Positions 33,222 through 42,758 are shown, counted from the stretch's first letter. The stretch: DNA of 64,000 nt from Chromatiaceae bacterium (GCA_024235415.1 JACKML010000005.1:1-64000); one strand, 5' to 3'. Numbers and translations are program-made. The notes: generated by a model from the letters alone, not told the origin.

Positions 33222-33872
33222 TCAACGGCCGTCGATAACGTTGACCTCGGGCAGGTCGAGCTCCTTGGCGGCGAGTACCGCCTGGGTGCGGTTCCTGACC
33301 TTGAGCTTGCGGAAGATCTCGGTCAGATGTGCTTTGATGGTGGCTTCGGTGACGCGCATGATGGAGGCCATCTCCTTGCTCGGCTTGCCTTCCCGGAGCA
33401 GCGTCAGCACCTTGAGCTGGGCCGGGGTCAGTTCCTCGAACTCCGGTGTTCCGCCTTCGCCGTCCTGTGTGCCGCCATCGATTGCCTCGGGGAACCACAT
33501 GTCGCCGGCCAGCACCGCGGTGATGACCTCGGCCATACGATCCATGTCCAGGCTCTTCGGAATGAAACCGCTGGCGCCGTATTGCATCGCCATGTGTACG
33601 ACCGAGCTGTCGTCGTAGGCCGAAATGATCAACACCGGCAACGACGTGTATTGTTTTTTCAGGATCAGCAGTCCATCCATCCCCTGGATGTCGCTCAGCT
33701 TCAGATCGAGCAGCACCAGGCTCGGCAGGGCGTTCTCGGCGAGTGTTTTTCCGAGCGCGCCGAAGCTGTCTACCTGGATGGCCTCCAGGTTGGCGACCGT
33801 GCGTTCGAGCAGGTGAGTGATGGCGTCCCGGAACAGGGGATGATCGTCCGCCACGATGATTCGTGTTGCCAT
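33222..33872 (-). CDS. LuxR/NarL-type response regulator
   Basis: 216 residues. Receiver domain with IIVADDHPLFRDAI, phospho-acceptor Asp in LVLLDLKLSDIQG and VLIISAYDDSS; C-terminal LuxR helix-turn-helix LTPAQLKVLTLLREGKPSKE followed by VTEATIKAHLTEIFRKLKV. It lies 27 bp from the end of the hybrid kinase, convergent, and its promoter faces the HAAT transporter operon starting at 34155. The pair resembles CrbS/CrbR. Control of the neighbouring transporter is an inference from position. Confidence 0.9.
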   Translation of the reverse strand: MATRIIVADDHPLFRDAITHLLERTVANLEAIQVDSFGALGKTLAENALPSLVLLDLKLSDIQGMDGLLILKKQYTSLPVLIISAYDDSSVVHMAMQYGASGFIPKSLDMDRMAEVITAVLAGDMWFPEAIDGGTQDGEGGTPEFEELTPAQLKVLTLLREGKPSKEMASIMRVTEATIKAHLTEIFRKLKVRNRTQAVLAAKELDLPEVNVIDGR

Positions 33873-34154
33873 TGCCGTATGTGCCTCTGGCCCCCAGGCC
33901 AGGCGCCCAAGGGGTGATTCGCCGGTCTGCCCGCGGACATGGGAATTGTCTTCCCATCTTCCATCTGAGCGGGCTTCGACTAAAGTCTAATTGCTGTCAG
34001 GCGGATGACTTGCCATATTTCCAAAGCGGTTTGCGACGGCCCCCGGCCACCCGGCTGATTATAAGAGCAAGTCGAAGGTGTCGTCGCTGCCCCATCCAAG
34101 GCCCATTCGCCGTGCGAATGTGGAGCCCCCGCCCAACTGGAGGATTTAATCAAC

Positions 34155-35498
34155 ATGACCGACGACATCAAAAAGTTCGGGACGCTGTCTCGCCGCGGCT
34201 TCCTGAAAGCATCCATGGCCGGCGCCGCCGCCGCTGCCGCGCCGACCATCCTGATCAAAAACGCCCACGCCTTCGTCAACGAGCCCAAAGGTGGCAACGT
34301 GATGTTTGGATTCAACGTCCCGCAGACCGGCGCCTACGCCGACGAGGGCGCTGACGAACTGCGCGCCTACCGTCTTGCGGTCAAGCACCTCAATGGTGAG
34401 GGCGATGGTGGCCTGATGACCACCATGAAGCCGCTGAGCCTCAAGGGCAATGGCGTGCTGGGCAAGAAGGTCGCCTTTACCACAGGTGACACGCAGACCA
34501 AATCGGACGCCGCACGTGCGTCCGCCAAGCGCATGATCGAGAAAGACGGTGCCATCATGATCACCGGCGGTTCGTCGTCCGGTGTGGCGGTTGCTGTGCA
34601 GTCGCTGTGTCAGGAGGCGGGCGTGATCTTCATGGCCGGCCTGACGCACTCCAACGACACCACGGGTAAAGACAAGCGCAAGCATGGTTTCCGCCACTTC
34701 TTCAACACCGAGATGACCGGTGCCGCGCTCGGCCCGGTGCTGGAAAAAGAGTTCGGTAAAGACCGCGTCGCCTACCACCTGACCGCCGATTACACCTGGG
34801 GCTGGTCGCAGGAAGAGTCGATCAAGAAGTATACCGAGGCGTTGGGTTGGAAGACCCAGGCTGCGGTGCGCACCCCGCTGGGTGCCGGCGACTTCTCGCA
34901 ATACATCACTCCGGTTCTCAACTCCGGTGCCGACGTGCTGGTCCTCAACCACTACGGTAAGGACATGGTGAACTCGCTGACCCAGGCTGTGCAGTTCGGT
35001 CTGCGTGACAAGGTGGTCAACGGCAAACAGTTCCAGATCGTTGTACCGCTGTTCTCACGTCTGATGGCGCAGGGTGCCGGCGACAACATCAAGGGCATCT
35101 TCGGTTCCACCAACTGGAACTGGTCGCTGGAAGACGAGGGCTCCAAGGCGTTCGTCAAGTCGTTTGGTGCCGAGTACGGCGCCCCGCCATCACAGGCGGC
35201 GCACACCTGCTATGTGCAGGCACTGCTCTACGCCAATGCGTGCGAAATGGCCGGTACCTTCAATCCCTGCGGCGTCATCGAGGCGCTCGAGGGCTTCAAG
35301 TTCGACGGTATGGGCAACGGTCCGACCGAGTACCGCGCAGAGGATCATCAGTGCTTCAAGGACGTACTGGTGGTGCGTGGAAACGAGAATCCGTCATCGC
35401 AGTTCGACCTGCTGAAGGTGGTACAGATCGTGCCGCGTGCCCAGGTCGAGTATCCGGCATCGATGCTGGGTGGTGAACTCGGCTCGTGTAACGCTTAA
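34155..35498 (+). CDS. HAAT-type ABC transporter substrate-binding protein, Tat-exported
   Basis: 447 residues. The N-terminus has a twin-arginine signal (LSRRGFLKASMAGAAAAAAP), unusual beside the Sec or lipoprotein signals of most LivK proteins. The mature part is a periplasmic-binding type-1 fold with VPQTGAYADEGADELRAYRL, AIMITGGSSSGVAVAV and GADVLVLNHYGKDMVN. HAAT proteins bind branched amino acids, amides, urea or aromatic and short acids; the ligand is not evident. First gene of a five-gene operon, followed by an internal terminator-like hairpin. The leader begins with GGAGG. Confidence 0.88.
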   Translation: MTDDIKKFGTLSRRGFLKASMAGAAAAAAPTILIKNAHAFVNEPKGGNVMFGFNVPQTGAYADEGADELRAYRLAVKHLNGEGDGGLMTTMKPLSLKGNGVLGKKVAFTTGDTQTKSDAARASAKRMIEKDGAIMITGGSSSGVAVAVQSLCQEAGVIFMAGLTHSNDTTGKDKRKHGFRHFFNTEMTGAALGPVLEKEFGKDRVAYHLTADYTWGWSQEESIKKYTEALGWKTQAAVRTPLGAGDFSQYITPVLNSGADVLVLNHYGKDMVNSLTQAVQFGLRDKVVNGKQFQIVVPLFSRLMAQGAGDNIKGIFGSTNWNWSLEDEGSKAFVKSFGAEYGAPPSQAAHTCYVQALLYANACEMAGTFNPCGVIEALEGFKFDGMGNGPTEYRAEDHQCFKDVLVVRGNENPSSQFDLLKVVQIVPRAQVEYPASMLGGELGSCNA

Positions 35499-35513
35499 GC
35501 GGCACCCCATGAT

Positions 35514-35553
35514 GCGATCGGCCGTCTTGGTTGACGGCCGATCGCTTCTTTTC
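35514..35553 (+). terminator. Intra-operon terminator-like hairpin
   Basis: GCGATCGGCCGTC, a TTGGTT loop and GACGGCCGATCGC form a perfect 13-bp stem followed by TTCTTTT. It stands between the binding-protein gene and the first permease, so partial termination would give more binding protein than membrane components, or it protects the 3' end of the first transcript. Confidence 0.8.
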
Positions 35554-35582
35554 CGTCCAAACAAGAGCAAGCGATTTCTGTT

Positions 35583-36581
35583 ATGGAAGCGTTACTCCTC
35601 CAGGTACTGAACGGGCTGGACAAGGGTGGGGCCTATGCGTTGATCGCGCTGGGTCTGACACTGGTGTTCGGCACTCTCGGTGTGGTGAATTTCGCGCATG
35701 GTGCGATCTTCATGCTCGGGGCCTTTGTCACGGTCAGCGTGCAGAACGTGCTGACCATCTCCATGCGCGTGAAAGACGAAAGCATTACGTTTTTCGATGC
35801 CTACAAGGAGACACCCTATCTCGAGGTCTGGTGGGGTGATGTCGGCAGGGCAATCATCGATTACGCGGTACCAATATCCATTCTCGTCGCGATACCGGTG
35901 ATGCTGCTGATCGGCCTTGCGATGGAGCGCGGCCTGGTACGTCACTTTTACAAGCGCGAGCACGCCGACCAGATCCTTGTCACGTTCGGCCTGGCGATCG
36001 TGTTGCAGGAAATCGTCAAGGCGAATTTCGGCGCCAACCCGATTCCGGTGCCGGCACCCGAGCTGGTGGCGGGCAGCGCCGATGTCGGTGCGATGTTCGG
36101 CCTGCATGGCGTCGTCTATCCCTGGTGGCGCCTGCTCTACCTGTTGTTTTCCGCGTTGATAATCGGCGCGGTGTTCGCGTTCCTTCACTTCACCACGTTC
36201 GGCATGGTGGTCAGGGCGGGCATGCATGACCGTGAGACAGTCGGCCTGCTCGGGATCAATATCGAACGGCGATTTACGATCGTGTTCGGCATCGCCGCCG
36301 TTGTGGCGGGTCTTGCCGGCGTGATGTACACGCCGATACTGCCGCCCGACTATCACATGGGTATGGATTTCCTCGTGCTGTCATTCGTGGTCGTGGTCGT
36401 GGGCGGCATGGGTTCTCTGCCGGGTGCGGTGGCCGCAGGCTTCCTGCTCGGCATCCTGCAGTCATTCGCCTCGATGAACGAGGTGAAAACGATTCTCCCG
36501 GGTATCGACCAGATCATCATCTACCTGGTCGCTGTGGTGATCCTGCTGGTCCGGCCACGCGGCCTGATGGGCAAGGACTGA
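35583..36581 (+). CDS. LivH-like ABC permease
   Basis: 332 residues, about eight membrane segments. It starts LLLQVLNGLDKGGAYALIAL, with GVVNFAHGAIFMLGAFV (family hallmark NFAHG), GMVVRAGMHDRETVGLLGIN in the ATPase-contact loop and the LVRPRGLMGKD end. One of two inner-membrane permeases of the HAAT transporter. A loop of about 45 residues after the second segment (around residues 58-90, including RVKDESITFFDAYKETPY) is longer than usual in LivH. Confidence 0.92.
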   Translation: MEALLLQVLNGLDKGGAYALIALGLTLVFGTLGVVNFAHGAIFMLGAFVTVSVQNVLTISMRVKDESITFFDAYKETPYLEVWWGDVGRAIIDYAVPISILVAIPVMLLIGLAMERGLVRHFYKREHADQILVTFGLAIVLQEIVKANFGANPIPVPAPELVAGSADVGAMFGLHGVVYPWWRLLYLLFSALIIGAVFAFLHFTTFGMVVRAGMHDRETVGLLGINIERRFTIVFGIAAVVAGLAGVMYTPILPPDYHMGMDFLVLSFVVVVVGGMGSLPGAVAAGFLLGILQSFASMNEVKTILPGIDQIIIYLVAVVILLVRPRGLMGKD

Positions 36582-36591
36582 GGGGGAAGAA

Positions 36592-37791
36592 ATGCAGACA
36601 ATTATTGCGTCCACGCGTACCAAGGACATGGCCCTCACAGCCCTGTTCGCCGTTATCGTCGTCACCGCGCCCATTTGGGGAAAACTGATCGGCGCCGGCT
36701 ATCCGGACCTGCTGCAGAAGTTCGCGATCTTCGGGCTGTTCGCCATCGGCTACAACATCCTGTTCGGACTGACCGGCTACCTGTCTTTCGGTCACGCCGC
36801 CTTCCTCGGAATCGGCTCGTACACAACGGTCTGGTCTTTCAAGCTGCTGACGATGAATGCGATCCCGGCGGTGTTTTTCTCGGTATTGTTGGCGGGAATT
36901 TTTGCCGCTGCGATCGGGTTTCTCAGCCTGCGCCGATCCGGGATCTATTTCTCGATCCTCACCCTGGCCTTTGCCCAGATGGCTTACAACCTGGCCTACT
37001 CGGTACTGACGCCGATCACCAATGGCGAGACCGGTCTGCGCGTGCTGCGTGACGATCCACGTGTGATCGATGCAGCCCTCGGTATCCAGTCCGAGGGTTC
37101 GCCGTTGGGTGACTTCTTTGGGCTGACTCTGACCGGTTACAACGGTTTTTATTTCTGTGCCCTGATGCTGATCCTTGGCTTCTACGTGTCGCTGAAGATT
37201 TTCCGTTCACCGTTCGGAATGAAGCTGGTTGCGATAAAGGCCAATCAGACGCGCATGGAGTACACCGGGTTCAATCCACGGCCCTATCTTCTGTCCGCAT
37301 TCGTGATCTCTGGCATGTACGCCGGTCTGGCCGGTTCGCTGATGGCACTGGTGGACCCGCTGGCGGGCGCTGAACGCATGCAGTGGACGGCGTCCGGCGA
37401 GGTCGTACTGATGACCATCCTGGGCGGTGTTGGAACCTTGTTCGGACCGATACTCGGCGCGGCGATCATCAAATATTTCGAAAACATCTTTTCGGCGTTC
37501 AACGAGCAGGTGCTGCACCGTATCTTTGAGTTTCTGCCGGATTGGCTGGCCGATATCATGGTCCTGCTGACCAACCCGTTCGTTGGCGAGGGCTGGCATC
37601 TGACGCTCGGTGCGTTGTTCATGGTGGTCATTATCTTCGTGCCCGGCGGCGTCATCGAGGGGTTCCGCCGTCTTGCGCGCTGGTCGACCCGGTTCGATGC
37701 AGAAGCCGCGGAGCGCAGGAAGGCCGAGGCCGAGGAAAAGGCCAAGGCTCGTGCCGCACGCCAGGCAGCGGACGAAGGGGGTGCGAAATGA
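36592..37791 (+). CDS. LivM-like ABC permease
   Basis: 399 residues. Family blocks: FGLFAIGYNILFGLTGYLSF, GHAAFLGIGSYT, LRRSGIYFSILTLAFAQMAY, GMKLVAIKANQTRMEYTGFN and GGVGTLFGPILGAAIIK. The C-terminus carries an extra charged tail (RKAEAEEKAKARAARQAADE) probably lying in the cytoplasm. It starts 10 bp after the LivH-like gene with GGGGGAAG as ribosome-binding site and overlaps the ATPase gene by ATGA. Confidence 0.92.
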   Translation: MQTIIASTRTKDMALTALFAVIVVTAPIWGKLIGAGYPDLLQKFAIFGLFAIGYNILFGLTGYLSFGHAAFLGIGSYTTVWSFKLLTMNAIPAVFFSVLLAGIFAAAIGFLSLRRSGIYFSILTLAFAQMAYNLAYSVLTPITNGETGLRVLRDDPRVIDAALGIQSEGSPLGDFFGLTLTGYNGFYFCALMLILGFYVSLKIFRSPFGMKLVAIKANQTRMEYTGFNPRPYLLSAFVISGMYAGLAGSLMALVDPLAGAERMQWTASGEVVLMTILGGVGTLFGPILGAAIIKYFENIFSAFNEQVLHRIFEFLPDWLADIMVLLTNPFVGEGWHLTLGALFMVVIIFVPGGVIEGFRRLARWSTRFDAEAAERRKAEAEEKAKARAARQAADEGGAK

Positions 37792-38567
37792 CGGATCAGC
37801 AACAGCGCAAGGTCGTACTGTCGATTTCCGGCGTCAACAAGACGTTCGGGGGACTGCAGGCGTTGACGGATATCAACCTGAAGATCGAAGAGGGCATGAC
37901 CCATGCGATCATCGGTCCGAACGGCGCAGGCAAATCCACCTTGCTCAATACCTGTATCGGGCGCATCACCCCGGACAGCGGCCATATCCAGTTCGAAGGC
38001 AAGGATCTGGTTGCCGGATTTACGCCCCACGCGATCAATCAGCTGGGTATCTCGCGCGTGTTCCAGACGCCGGAGATATTTCCCGAACTGTCGATCCTGT
38101 ACAACGTGATGATTCCGGCGTTCGCGCGCCGTGACGGATCTTTCAAGTTCAATCCGTTCAGGTCACTGCGCAAGGAAAAGGAGATCGAGGACGAGGCAAT
38201 GAGCCTGCTCGAAGACTTTGGTATGGCAGACGAGCGGCATCACCATGCGGGCAGCCTGGCGCGCGGCAACAAGCGTCGCCTCGAACTTGCCATGTGCCTT
38301 ATTCAGCACCCGAAGCTGCTGCTGCTGGATGAGCCTACGGCAGGCATGGCGCGACACGACACCAATCGTACGATCGAGCTGTTGAAGAAGATAAAGCTGC
38401 GTGGCATGACCAAGGTCATCATCGAGCACGACATGCATGTCGTGTTCAGTCTGGCCGACCGGATCAGTGTGCTCGCGCAGGGTGCGATCATTGCCGAGGG
38501 TGCGCCGAACGAAATCAAGGGGCATCCAAAAGTACGCGAGGCCTACCTGGGGAGTGCCGTGCTATGA
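37788..38567 (+). CDS. LivG-like ABC ATPase
   Basis: 259 residues from the ATG at 37788. Walker A GPNGAGKSTLLN, Q-loop VFQTPEIFPELS, Walker B LLLLDEPTAGMARHDT and H-loop EHDMHVV. The signature helix reads SLARGNKRRLELAMCL: the usual Ser/Ala-Tyr-Gly-Gln is Ala-Arg-Gly-Asn, and the glycine is kept. One of two ATPase subunits of the HAAT transporter. ATGA overlaps on both sides imply coupled translation. Confidence 0.93.
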   Translation: MTDQQQRKVVLSISGVNKTFGGLQALTDINLKIEEGMTHAIIGPNGAGKSTLLNTCIGRITPDSGHIQFEGKDLVAGFTPHAINQLGISRVFQTPEIFPELSILYNVMIPAFARRDGSFKFNPFRSLRKEKEIEDEAMSLLEDFGMADERHHHAGSLARGNKRRLELAMCLIQHPKLLLLDEPTAGMARHDTNRTIELLKKIKLRGMTKVIIEHDMHVVFSLADRISVLAQGAIIAEGAPNEIKGHPKVREAYLGSAVL

Positions 38568-39328
38568 CGTTTCAGACCGACGTGGCGCCGAAGTCTGCGC
38601 CGATCACCGCCAAGGGCCCTTCACCTGCCTACTTCTCGGCGTGGGACCTGCACTCTTACTACGGCGAGAGTTACATTGTGCAGGGGGTGAGCTTTGACAT
38701 CCGTGAGGGCGAGATCCTTGCGCTGCTCGGCCGGAACGGTGCTGGCAAGACCTCCACGTTGCGCACCATCGCGCGGACCGACAAGCCGCAAATGAAGCAC
38801 GGTGAGATCTGGCTTGACCACAAGGCGATCCACGAAATGCCGTCGCACGAGGCCGCACGTAATGGGGTTGCGCTGGTGCCTGAAGACCGTCGAATCATTC
38901 CCGGCCTGACGGTTGAGGAGTCACTCGACCTGGCACAGATCGCGCCACCGAAAGGCTGGACCAAGGAACGCATCTACGAGAGTTTTCCGCGTCTGGCGGA
39001 ACGCCGCACGCAGGAGGCGATCACCATGTCCGGTGGTGAGCAGCAGATGCTGGCCGTCGCACGCGCGCTCGCGCGTGACGTGAAGCTGCTGTTGCTCGAT
39101 GAGCCGTATGAGGGCCTGGCGCCGGTAATCGTTCAGGAAATCGAACGCATCCTCGAGGGCATCCGCGAGCTCGGGATGACCACGATCATCGTCGAACAGA
39201 ATGCAATCGCTGCGCTCAACCTGGCCGATCGGGCAGTCATTCTCGACATGGGCGAAGTCGTGTTCGACGGTACCGCGCAGGAGGTCCTGGACAATTCGGA
39301 ATTGCGCGAGGAATACCTGGCGATCTGA
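38564..39328 (+). CDS. LivF-like ABC ATPase
   Basis: 254 residues. After an extra N-terminal stretch of about 25 residues the domain starts AWDLHSYYGESYIVQGVSF, with Walker A GRNGAGKTSTLR, VPEDRRIIPGLTVEES, signature MSGGEQQMLAVARAL, Walker B LLLLDEPYEGLAPVI and EQNAIAALNLAD. Last gene of the transporter operon. All five components (binding protein, two permeases, two ATPases) are intact. Confidence 0.93.
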   Translation: MTFQTDVAPKSAPITAKGPSPAYFSAWDLHSYYGESYIVQGVSFDIREGEILALLGRNGAGKTSTLRTIARTDKPQMKHGEIWLDHKAIHEMPSHEAARNGVALVPEDRRIIPGLTVEESLDLAQIAPPKGWTKERIYESFPRLAERRTQEAITMSGGEQQMLAVARALARDVKLLLLDEPYEGLAPVIVQEIERILEGIRELGMTTIIVEQNAIAALNLADRAVILDMGEVVFDGTAQEVLDNSELREEYLAI

Positions 39329-39379
39329 ACCGGACGGTCGCGCAGGTGCGCCGGCGAATTCACGGTTTTCGATACTTCT

Positions 39380-39859
39380 TCAGGCCGGCTCGGCGCGACT
39401 TATCGGCAACGGCTCGGCCAGCTGCTCCGGGCTCAGGCGGGTCTCGTCATGCAGCGTGTCTGCCAGGTTCATGCTGATGGTTTCGGTCACTGGTCCGTCT
39501 GGGGTCAGGCCATGCGCCCTGAGCTTTTCCGCCAGATCACCCATTGCGCCGTCGAACAGGATTTCCTGTGCCGCGGTCAGGTACTCGTTGGGTACCGAGT
39601 AGATATTGATCTTCCACTTCGGGTAGTACGGCGACCAGTGCGGCGTGTATTCGGCAGACACCAGCTTGATGTTGCCCAGTTGCTGAATGCGCTTGCGCCA
39701 ATGCGATTCCCAGAACTCGTCCCGCCAGTGAAAAACCAGTTCGGCATCCGCACGTTGCGGCGTGTCCTGCAACAGCTCGGTCACTTTGCTGGGCCAAAGC
39801 GTATAGCCAAAATCTTCGGGAAGCTGTTCGCGACGGCGCGTGGGAATGACAAGTTTCAT
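39380..39859 (-). CDS. Hypothetical protein
   Basis: 159 residues from the ATG at 39859 (MKLVIPTRRREQLPEDFGYT); the longer frame adds an unlikely N-terminus. It contains LVFHWRDEFWESHWRKRIQQ, SAEYTPHWSPYYPKWKINIY and a mildly acidic end. Soluble, no membrane segment, no family recognised by eye. It lies between the convergent HAAT operon and lutC, reading with the lut genes about 100 bp beyond them, and may be a separate unit. Confidence 0.65.
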   Translation of the reverse strand: MKLVIPTRRREQLPEDFGYTLWPSKVTELLQDTPQRADAELVFHWRDEFWESHWRKRIQQLGNIKLVSAEYTPHWSPYYPKWKINIYSVPNEYLTAAQEILFDGAMGDLAEKLRAHGLTPDGPVTETISMNLADTLHDETRLSPEQLAEPLPISRAEPA

Positions 39860-39959
39860 GACGATAGATACGATCGGCTGACTGCTCCATAAGTTTAGTA
39901 CCAATAAGCAATGCAGCCCCTGATTCAGGTCAAGGGCTCTTCCTGCGCCCAGATGAGGG

Positions 39960-40601
39960 TTACTCCAGAATCAGCACGATCAACGCCTTCGGCCCGTGGA
40001 TCCCGTAGGCCAGGGTCTGTTCAATATCGGCCGTCTTCGACGGCCCCGACACCAGCAGCGCGTTAGTCGGCATCCGCGCTGACCAGTTCTCCGCGGCGAG
40101 CAGTGCGGCGAAGTTCTCGAACATACGACCGGCATCGAGCAGGGCGATGTGCAGCGGCGGTACCAGTGACATCAGCCGTGGTTCGTCCGGGCTTGGCCAT
40201 AGCACCAGGCTGCCGCTTTCGGCCAGTCCCGCAAGGGTGCCGGTGACCGAGAAATCGATGTCCCGAAACAGCACACCCTTCCAGTCGTCGATCGCGTGGT
40301 CATAGCGCGTCAGCGTGAATTCATCGGCAGCGGCGGCCGCGAGCTTTTCGGCCACCGCGCCGCGGCCGATCAGGCCGCGGTGTATCCCGCGCGGCGGCAA
40401 TTCACGGTTTATCCAGGCGGGCCAGTCGTCGCGTGCCACCCGATGCGTCTCGCCACGTACTGCTTGCATTCGCGTCATGAACTCGGTGATGCAGCGCTCG
40501 CGGTCCCAGCCCAGCGGCTTGGCATACACCGGAGGGGTGGGGGCGGCGTGCGGCCGATTGGCGCGCAGGCGCCCGAGAATGTTGTCGCGCGCACTACTCA
40601 C
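39960..40601 (-). CDS. lutC: Lactate utilisation protein C (LUD domain)
   Basis: 213 residues. LUD-domain protein of the LutABC complex that oxidises lactate to pyruvate. Seen: RDNILGRLRANRP at the start, then FSVTGTLAGLAESGSLVLW with the family GTxAxxxETGS-like block, LSLVPPLHIALLDAG-like (here MSLVPPLHIALLDAG) and SGPSKTADIEQTLAYGIHGP. It overlaps lutB by 8 bp at its start. All three lut genes are coupled on minus. Confidence 0.9.
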   Translation of the reverse strand: MSSARDNILGRLRANRPHAAPTPPVYAKPLGWDRERCITEFMTRMQAVRGETHRVARDDWPAWINRELPPRGIHRGLIGRGAVAEKLAAAAADEFTLTRYDHAIDDWKGVLFRDIDFSVTGTLAGLAESGSLVLWPSPDEPRLMSLVPPLHIALLDAGRMFENFAALLAAENWSARMPTNALLVSGPSKTADIEQTLAYGIHGPKALIVLILE

Positions 40602-42015
40602 TGCCGAACCCCTCCTTCATGGCCAGTTCGCGCAGGCTGCGCGGAGCCGGCCTGGGCGCGCTGCGGTAGCGCGTCCAGCCACCCAGGCTGCCGGGTGTCA
40701 GCCAGCGCAGGCGGGTCGCGACGAGAGTGAACAGGCGATATAGCCGCGGGCGCGAATACATCTGCTGCCACAGCTTCCAGATGGTCGCCTCGCTGGGCTT
40801 TCGCAGGCTGCCCCGACCGAGCAGCGGGGTTGTGGTGCGCTGCTCATTGACCGCCTCTGCGCGCAGGCGGTTGATCAGCTTGGGTAGCGGAATCTTGACC
40901 GGACAGACCTCGCCACAGGCGCCACACATGGTGCACGCCGATGTCAGTGTGCCGACCTTGTCGATACCGATGCGCTGTGGCTCCAGTGCGATACCGATCG
41001 GGCCGGGGTAGACGGTGCCGTAGGCATGCCCGCCGAGCTGGACGTAGACCGGGCAGTAATTGATGCAGGTGCCGCAGCGGATGCAACGCAGTGTGTCCAG
41101 CAGCTCCTCGTCGACGCGGATGCGTGAACGCCCGTTGTCCAGCAGCACCAGGTGCACCGCCTCCGGGCCGTCGAGTTCGCCCGGCTGGCGTGGGCGGCTG
41201 ATCATGTTGAAGTAGGTGGTGATCGGCTGGCCGGTCGCCGACTTGGTCAGGATCTCCAGCAGTGGCGGTACGTCGGATAGTCTCTCCACCACTTTTTCGA
41301 CCCCGGTGATCGCGATATGCACGCGTGGCGCCGTGGTGCTCAGGCGGCCGTTGCCCTCATTCTCGACCAGGCACAGAGTGCCGGTTTCGGCGACTGCGAA
41401 GTTCACCCCGGAGATCCCGGCGTCTGCCGCGGCAAACTTCTCGCGCAGGATCAGGCGTGCGCTCTGTGTCAGCTGGTCGATGTCCTCGGTATAGGGGATG
41501 TCCGGGTAGAAGCGGTGGAACAGCTCGGCGACCTCGCGCCGGTTCTTGTGGATCGCCGGGGCGACGATATGCGAGGGCGGCTCCTGTGCGAGCTGGATGA
41601 TGAACTCACCGAGATCGGACTCGACCACCTCGATACCCAGCTGTTCCAGGTAATGATTGAGTTCAGTCTCTTCCGAGACCATCGATTTACCCTTGACCAC
41701 CGATCTGGCGCCGGCGGCCTGCAGGATATCGCCGATGATCGTGTTGGCCTGCTGGGGTGTCTCGGCCCAATGCACCTGGATGCCGTTCGCGGTCAGCCGG
41801 GCTTCGAGCTGTTCAAGCAATTCGGGCTGCCTTACCAGTGCATTGGCGCGCACCATGCGCGCCTGTTCACGCAATGACTGCAGCTGCGTGTCGTCGGGGA
41901 ACTGGGTCTCACGCTTGGCCTGAATGCCGCTCAATGCCGAGCGGAAGTTGCGCCGCAGCTGGTCGTTGTGCAGTGCCGCGTCGATGCGTCGGTGAAACGC
42001 CTGGGTCTGGTTCAT
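40594..42015 (-). CDS. lutB: Lactate utilisation iron-sulfur protein LutB
   Basis: 473 residues from the ATG at 42015. An N-terminal LUD domain (VVKGKSMVSEETELNHYLEQ, FAVAETGTLCLVENEGNGR) is followed by two 4Fe-4S ferredoxin motifs, CIRCGTCINYCPVY and CTMCGACGEVCPVK, and a C-terminal helical DUF3390-like end. It is the electron-transfer subunit of L-lactate oxidation. The start overlaps lutA by 4 bp (ATGA). Confidence 0.93.
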   Translation of the reverse strand: MNQTQAFHRRIDAALHNDQLRRNFRSALSGIQAKRETQFPDDTQLQSLREQARMVRANALVRQPELLEQLEARLTANGIQVHWAETPQQANTIIGDILQAAGARSVVKGKSMVSEETELNHYLEQLGIEVVESDLGEFIIQLAQEPPSHIVAPAIHKNRREVAELFHRFYPDIPYTEDIDQLTQSARLILREKFAAADAGISGVNFAVAETGTLCLVENEGNGRLSTTAPRVHIAITGVEKVVERLSDVPPLLEILTKSATGQPITTYFNMISRPRQPGELDGPEAVHLVLLDNGRSRIRVDEELLDTLRCIRCGTCINYCPVYVQLGGHAYGTVYPGPIGIALEPQRIGIDKVGTLTSACTMCGACGEVCPVKIPLPKLINRLRAEAVNEQRTTTPLLGRGSLRKPSEATIWKLWQQMYSRPRLYRLFTLVATRLRWLTPGSLGGWTRYRSAPRPAPRSLRELAMKEGFGSE

Positions 42016-42758
42016 GGCGCGGCCCCCTCGGTGCGTTCCCACAGAAACTCGGCGATGTGACGGGTCTGCAGGCCGTCTCCCTGTTTCTCGAATGCGCCGC
42101 CAATGTTCATCAGACAGCCACAGTCCTGGCTGATGACGCACTGCGCCGCAGTGGCACGCAGGGCATCGGTCTTGTCCCGGACCATCGCACCGGAGACATC
42201 GGCCTGCTTGACCGCAAACGTGCCACCGAAACCGCAACACTCCGCCTTGCGGGCCTGGGTCAGCACCTCGACCTTGTCGAGCTGGGCAACCAGTGACTCG
42301 ATGCGATCGGCTACTCCCATCTCCCGTCGCGCTGAACACGAGGTGTGGATAGCGACCGCCAACGGCTCACCGAGGTCGCGCAGCCTGATCTGCAGTACGT
42401 CCACCAGAAATTCGGTCAATTCATATGTACGCGCGGCCACATCCAGCGCGGCCTGCTCGTCCGGTTGGCCGGCAAACAGCTCCGGCCAGTGCTGCCGCAT
42501 CATGCCGCCACACGAACCGGAAGGGACGACCACAGGGATGTCCCGCGGGAAACATGCGAGCTGGGCGCGTGCCACCGCGAGTGCCTCGTCGCGGTAACCC
42601 GAATTGAACGCCGGCTGGCCGCAGCAGGTCTGATTCGCGGGGAATATCACCTCTACACCCTCGCGCCGCAGCAGTTGCATGCCGGCAAGGCCAGCCTGCG
42701 GGTACAGCAGGTCAATGAGACAGGTGGCAAAAAAATAGACCTGCGAGGTTGCCGGCAT
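42012..42758 (-). CDS. lutA: Lactate utilisation protein LutA (CCG domains)
   Basis: 248 residues. Two cysteine-rich CCG domains: TCCGQPAFNSGYRDEAL with VVVPSGSCGGMMR, and HTSCSARREMG with AECCGFGGTFAVKQADVSG. These bind a non-cubane iron-sulfur cluster in heterodisulfide-reductase-like and lactate oxidases. First gene of lutABC. No lactate permease or LutR regulator is adjacent. Confidence 0.92.
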   Translation of the reverse strand: MPATSQVYFFATCLIDLLYPQAGLAGMQLLRREGVEVIFPANQTCCGQPAFNSGYRDEALAVARAQLACFPRDIPVVVPSGSCGGMMRQHWPELFAGQPDEQAALDVAARTYELTEFLVDVLQIRLRDLGEPLAVAIHTSCSARREMGVADRIESLVAQLDKVEVLTQARKAECCGFGGTFAVKQADVSGAMVRDKTDALRATAAQCVISQDCGCLMNIGGAFEKQGDGLQTRHIAEFLWERTEGAAP

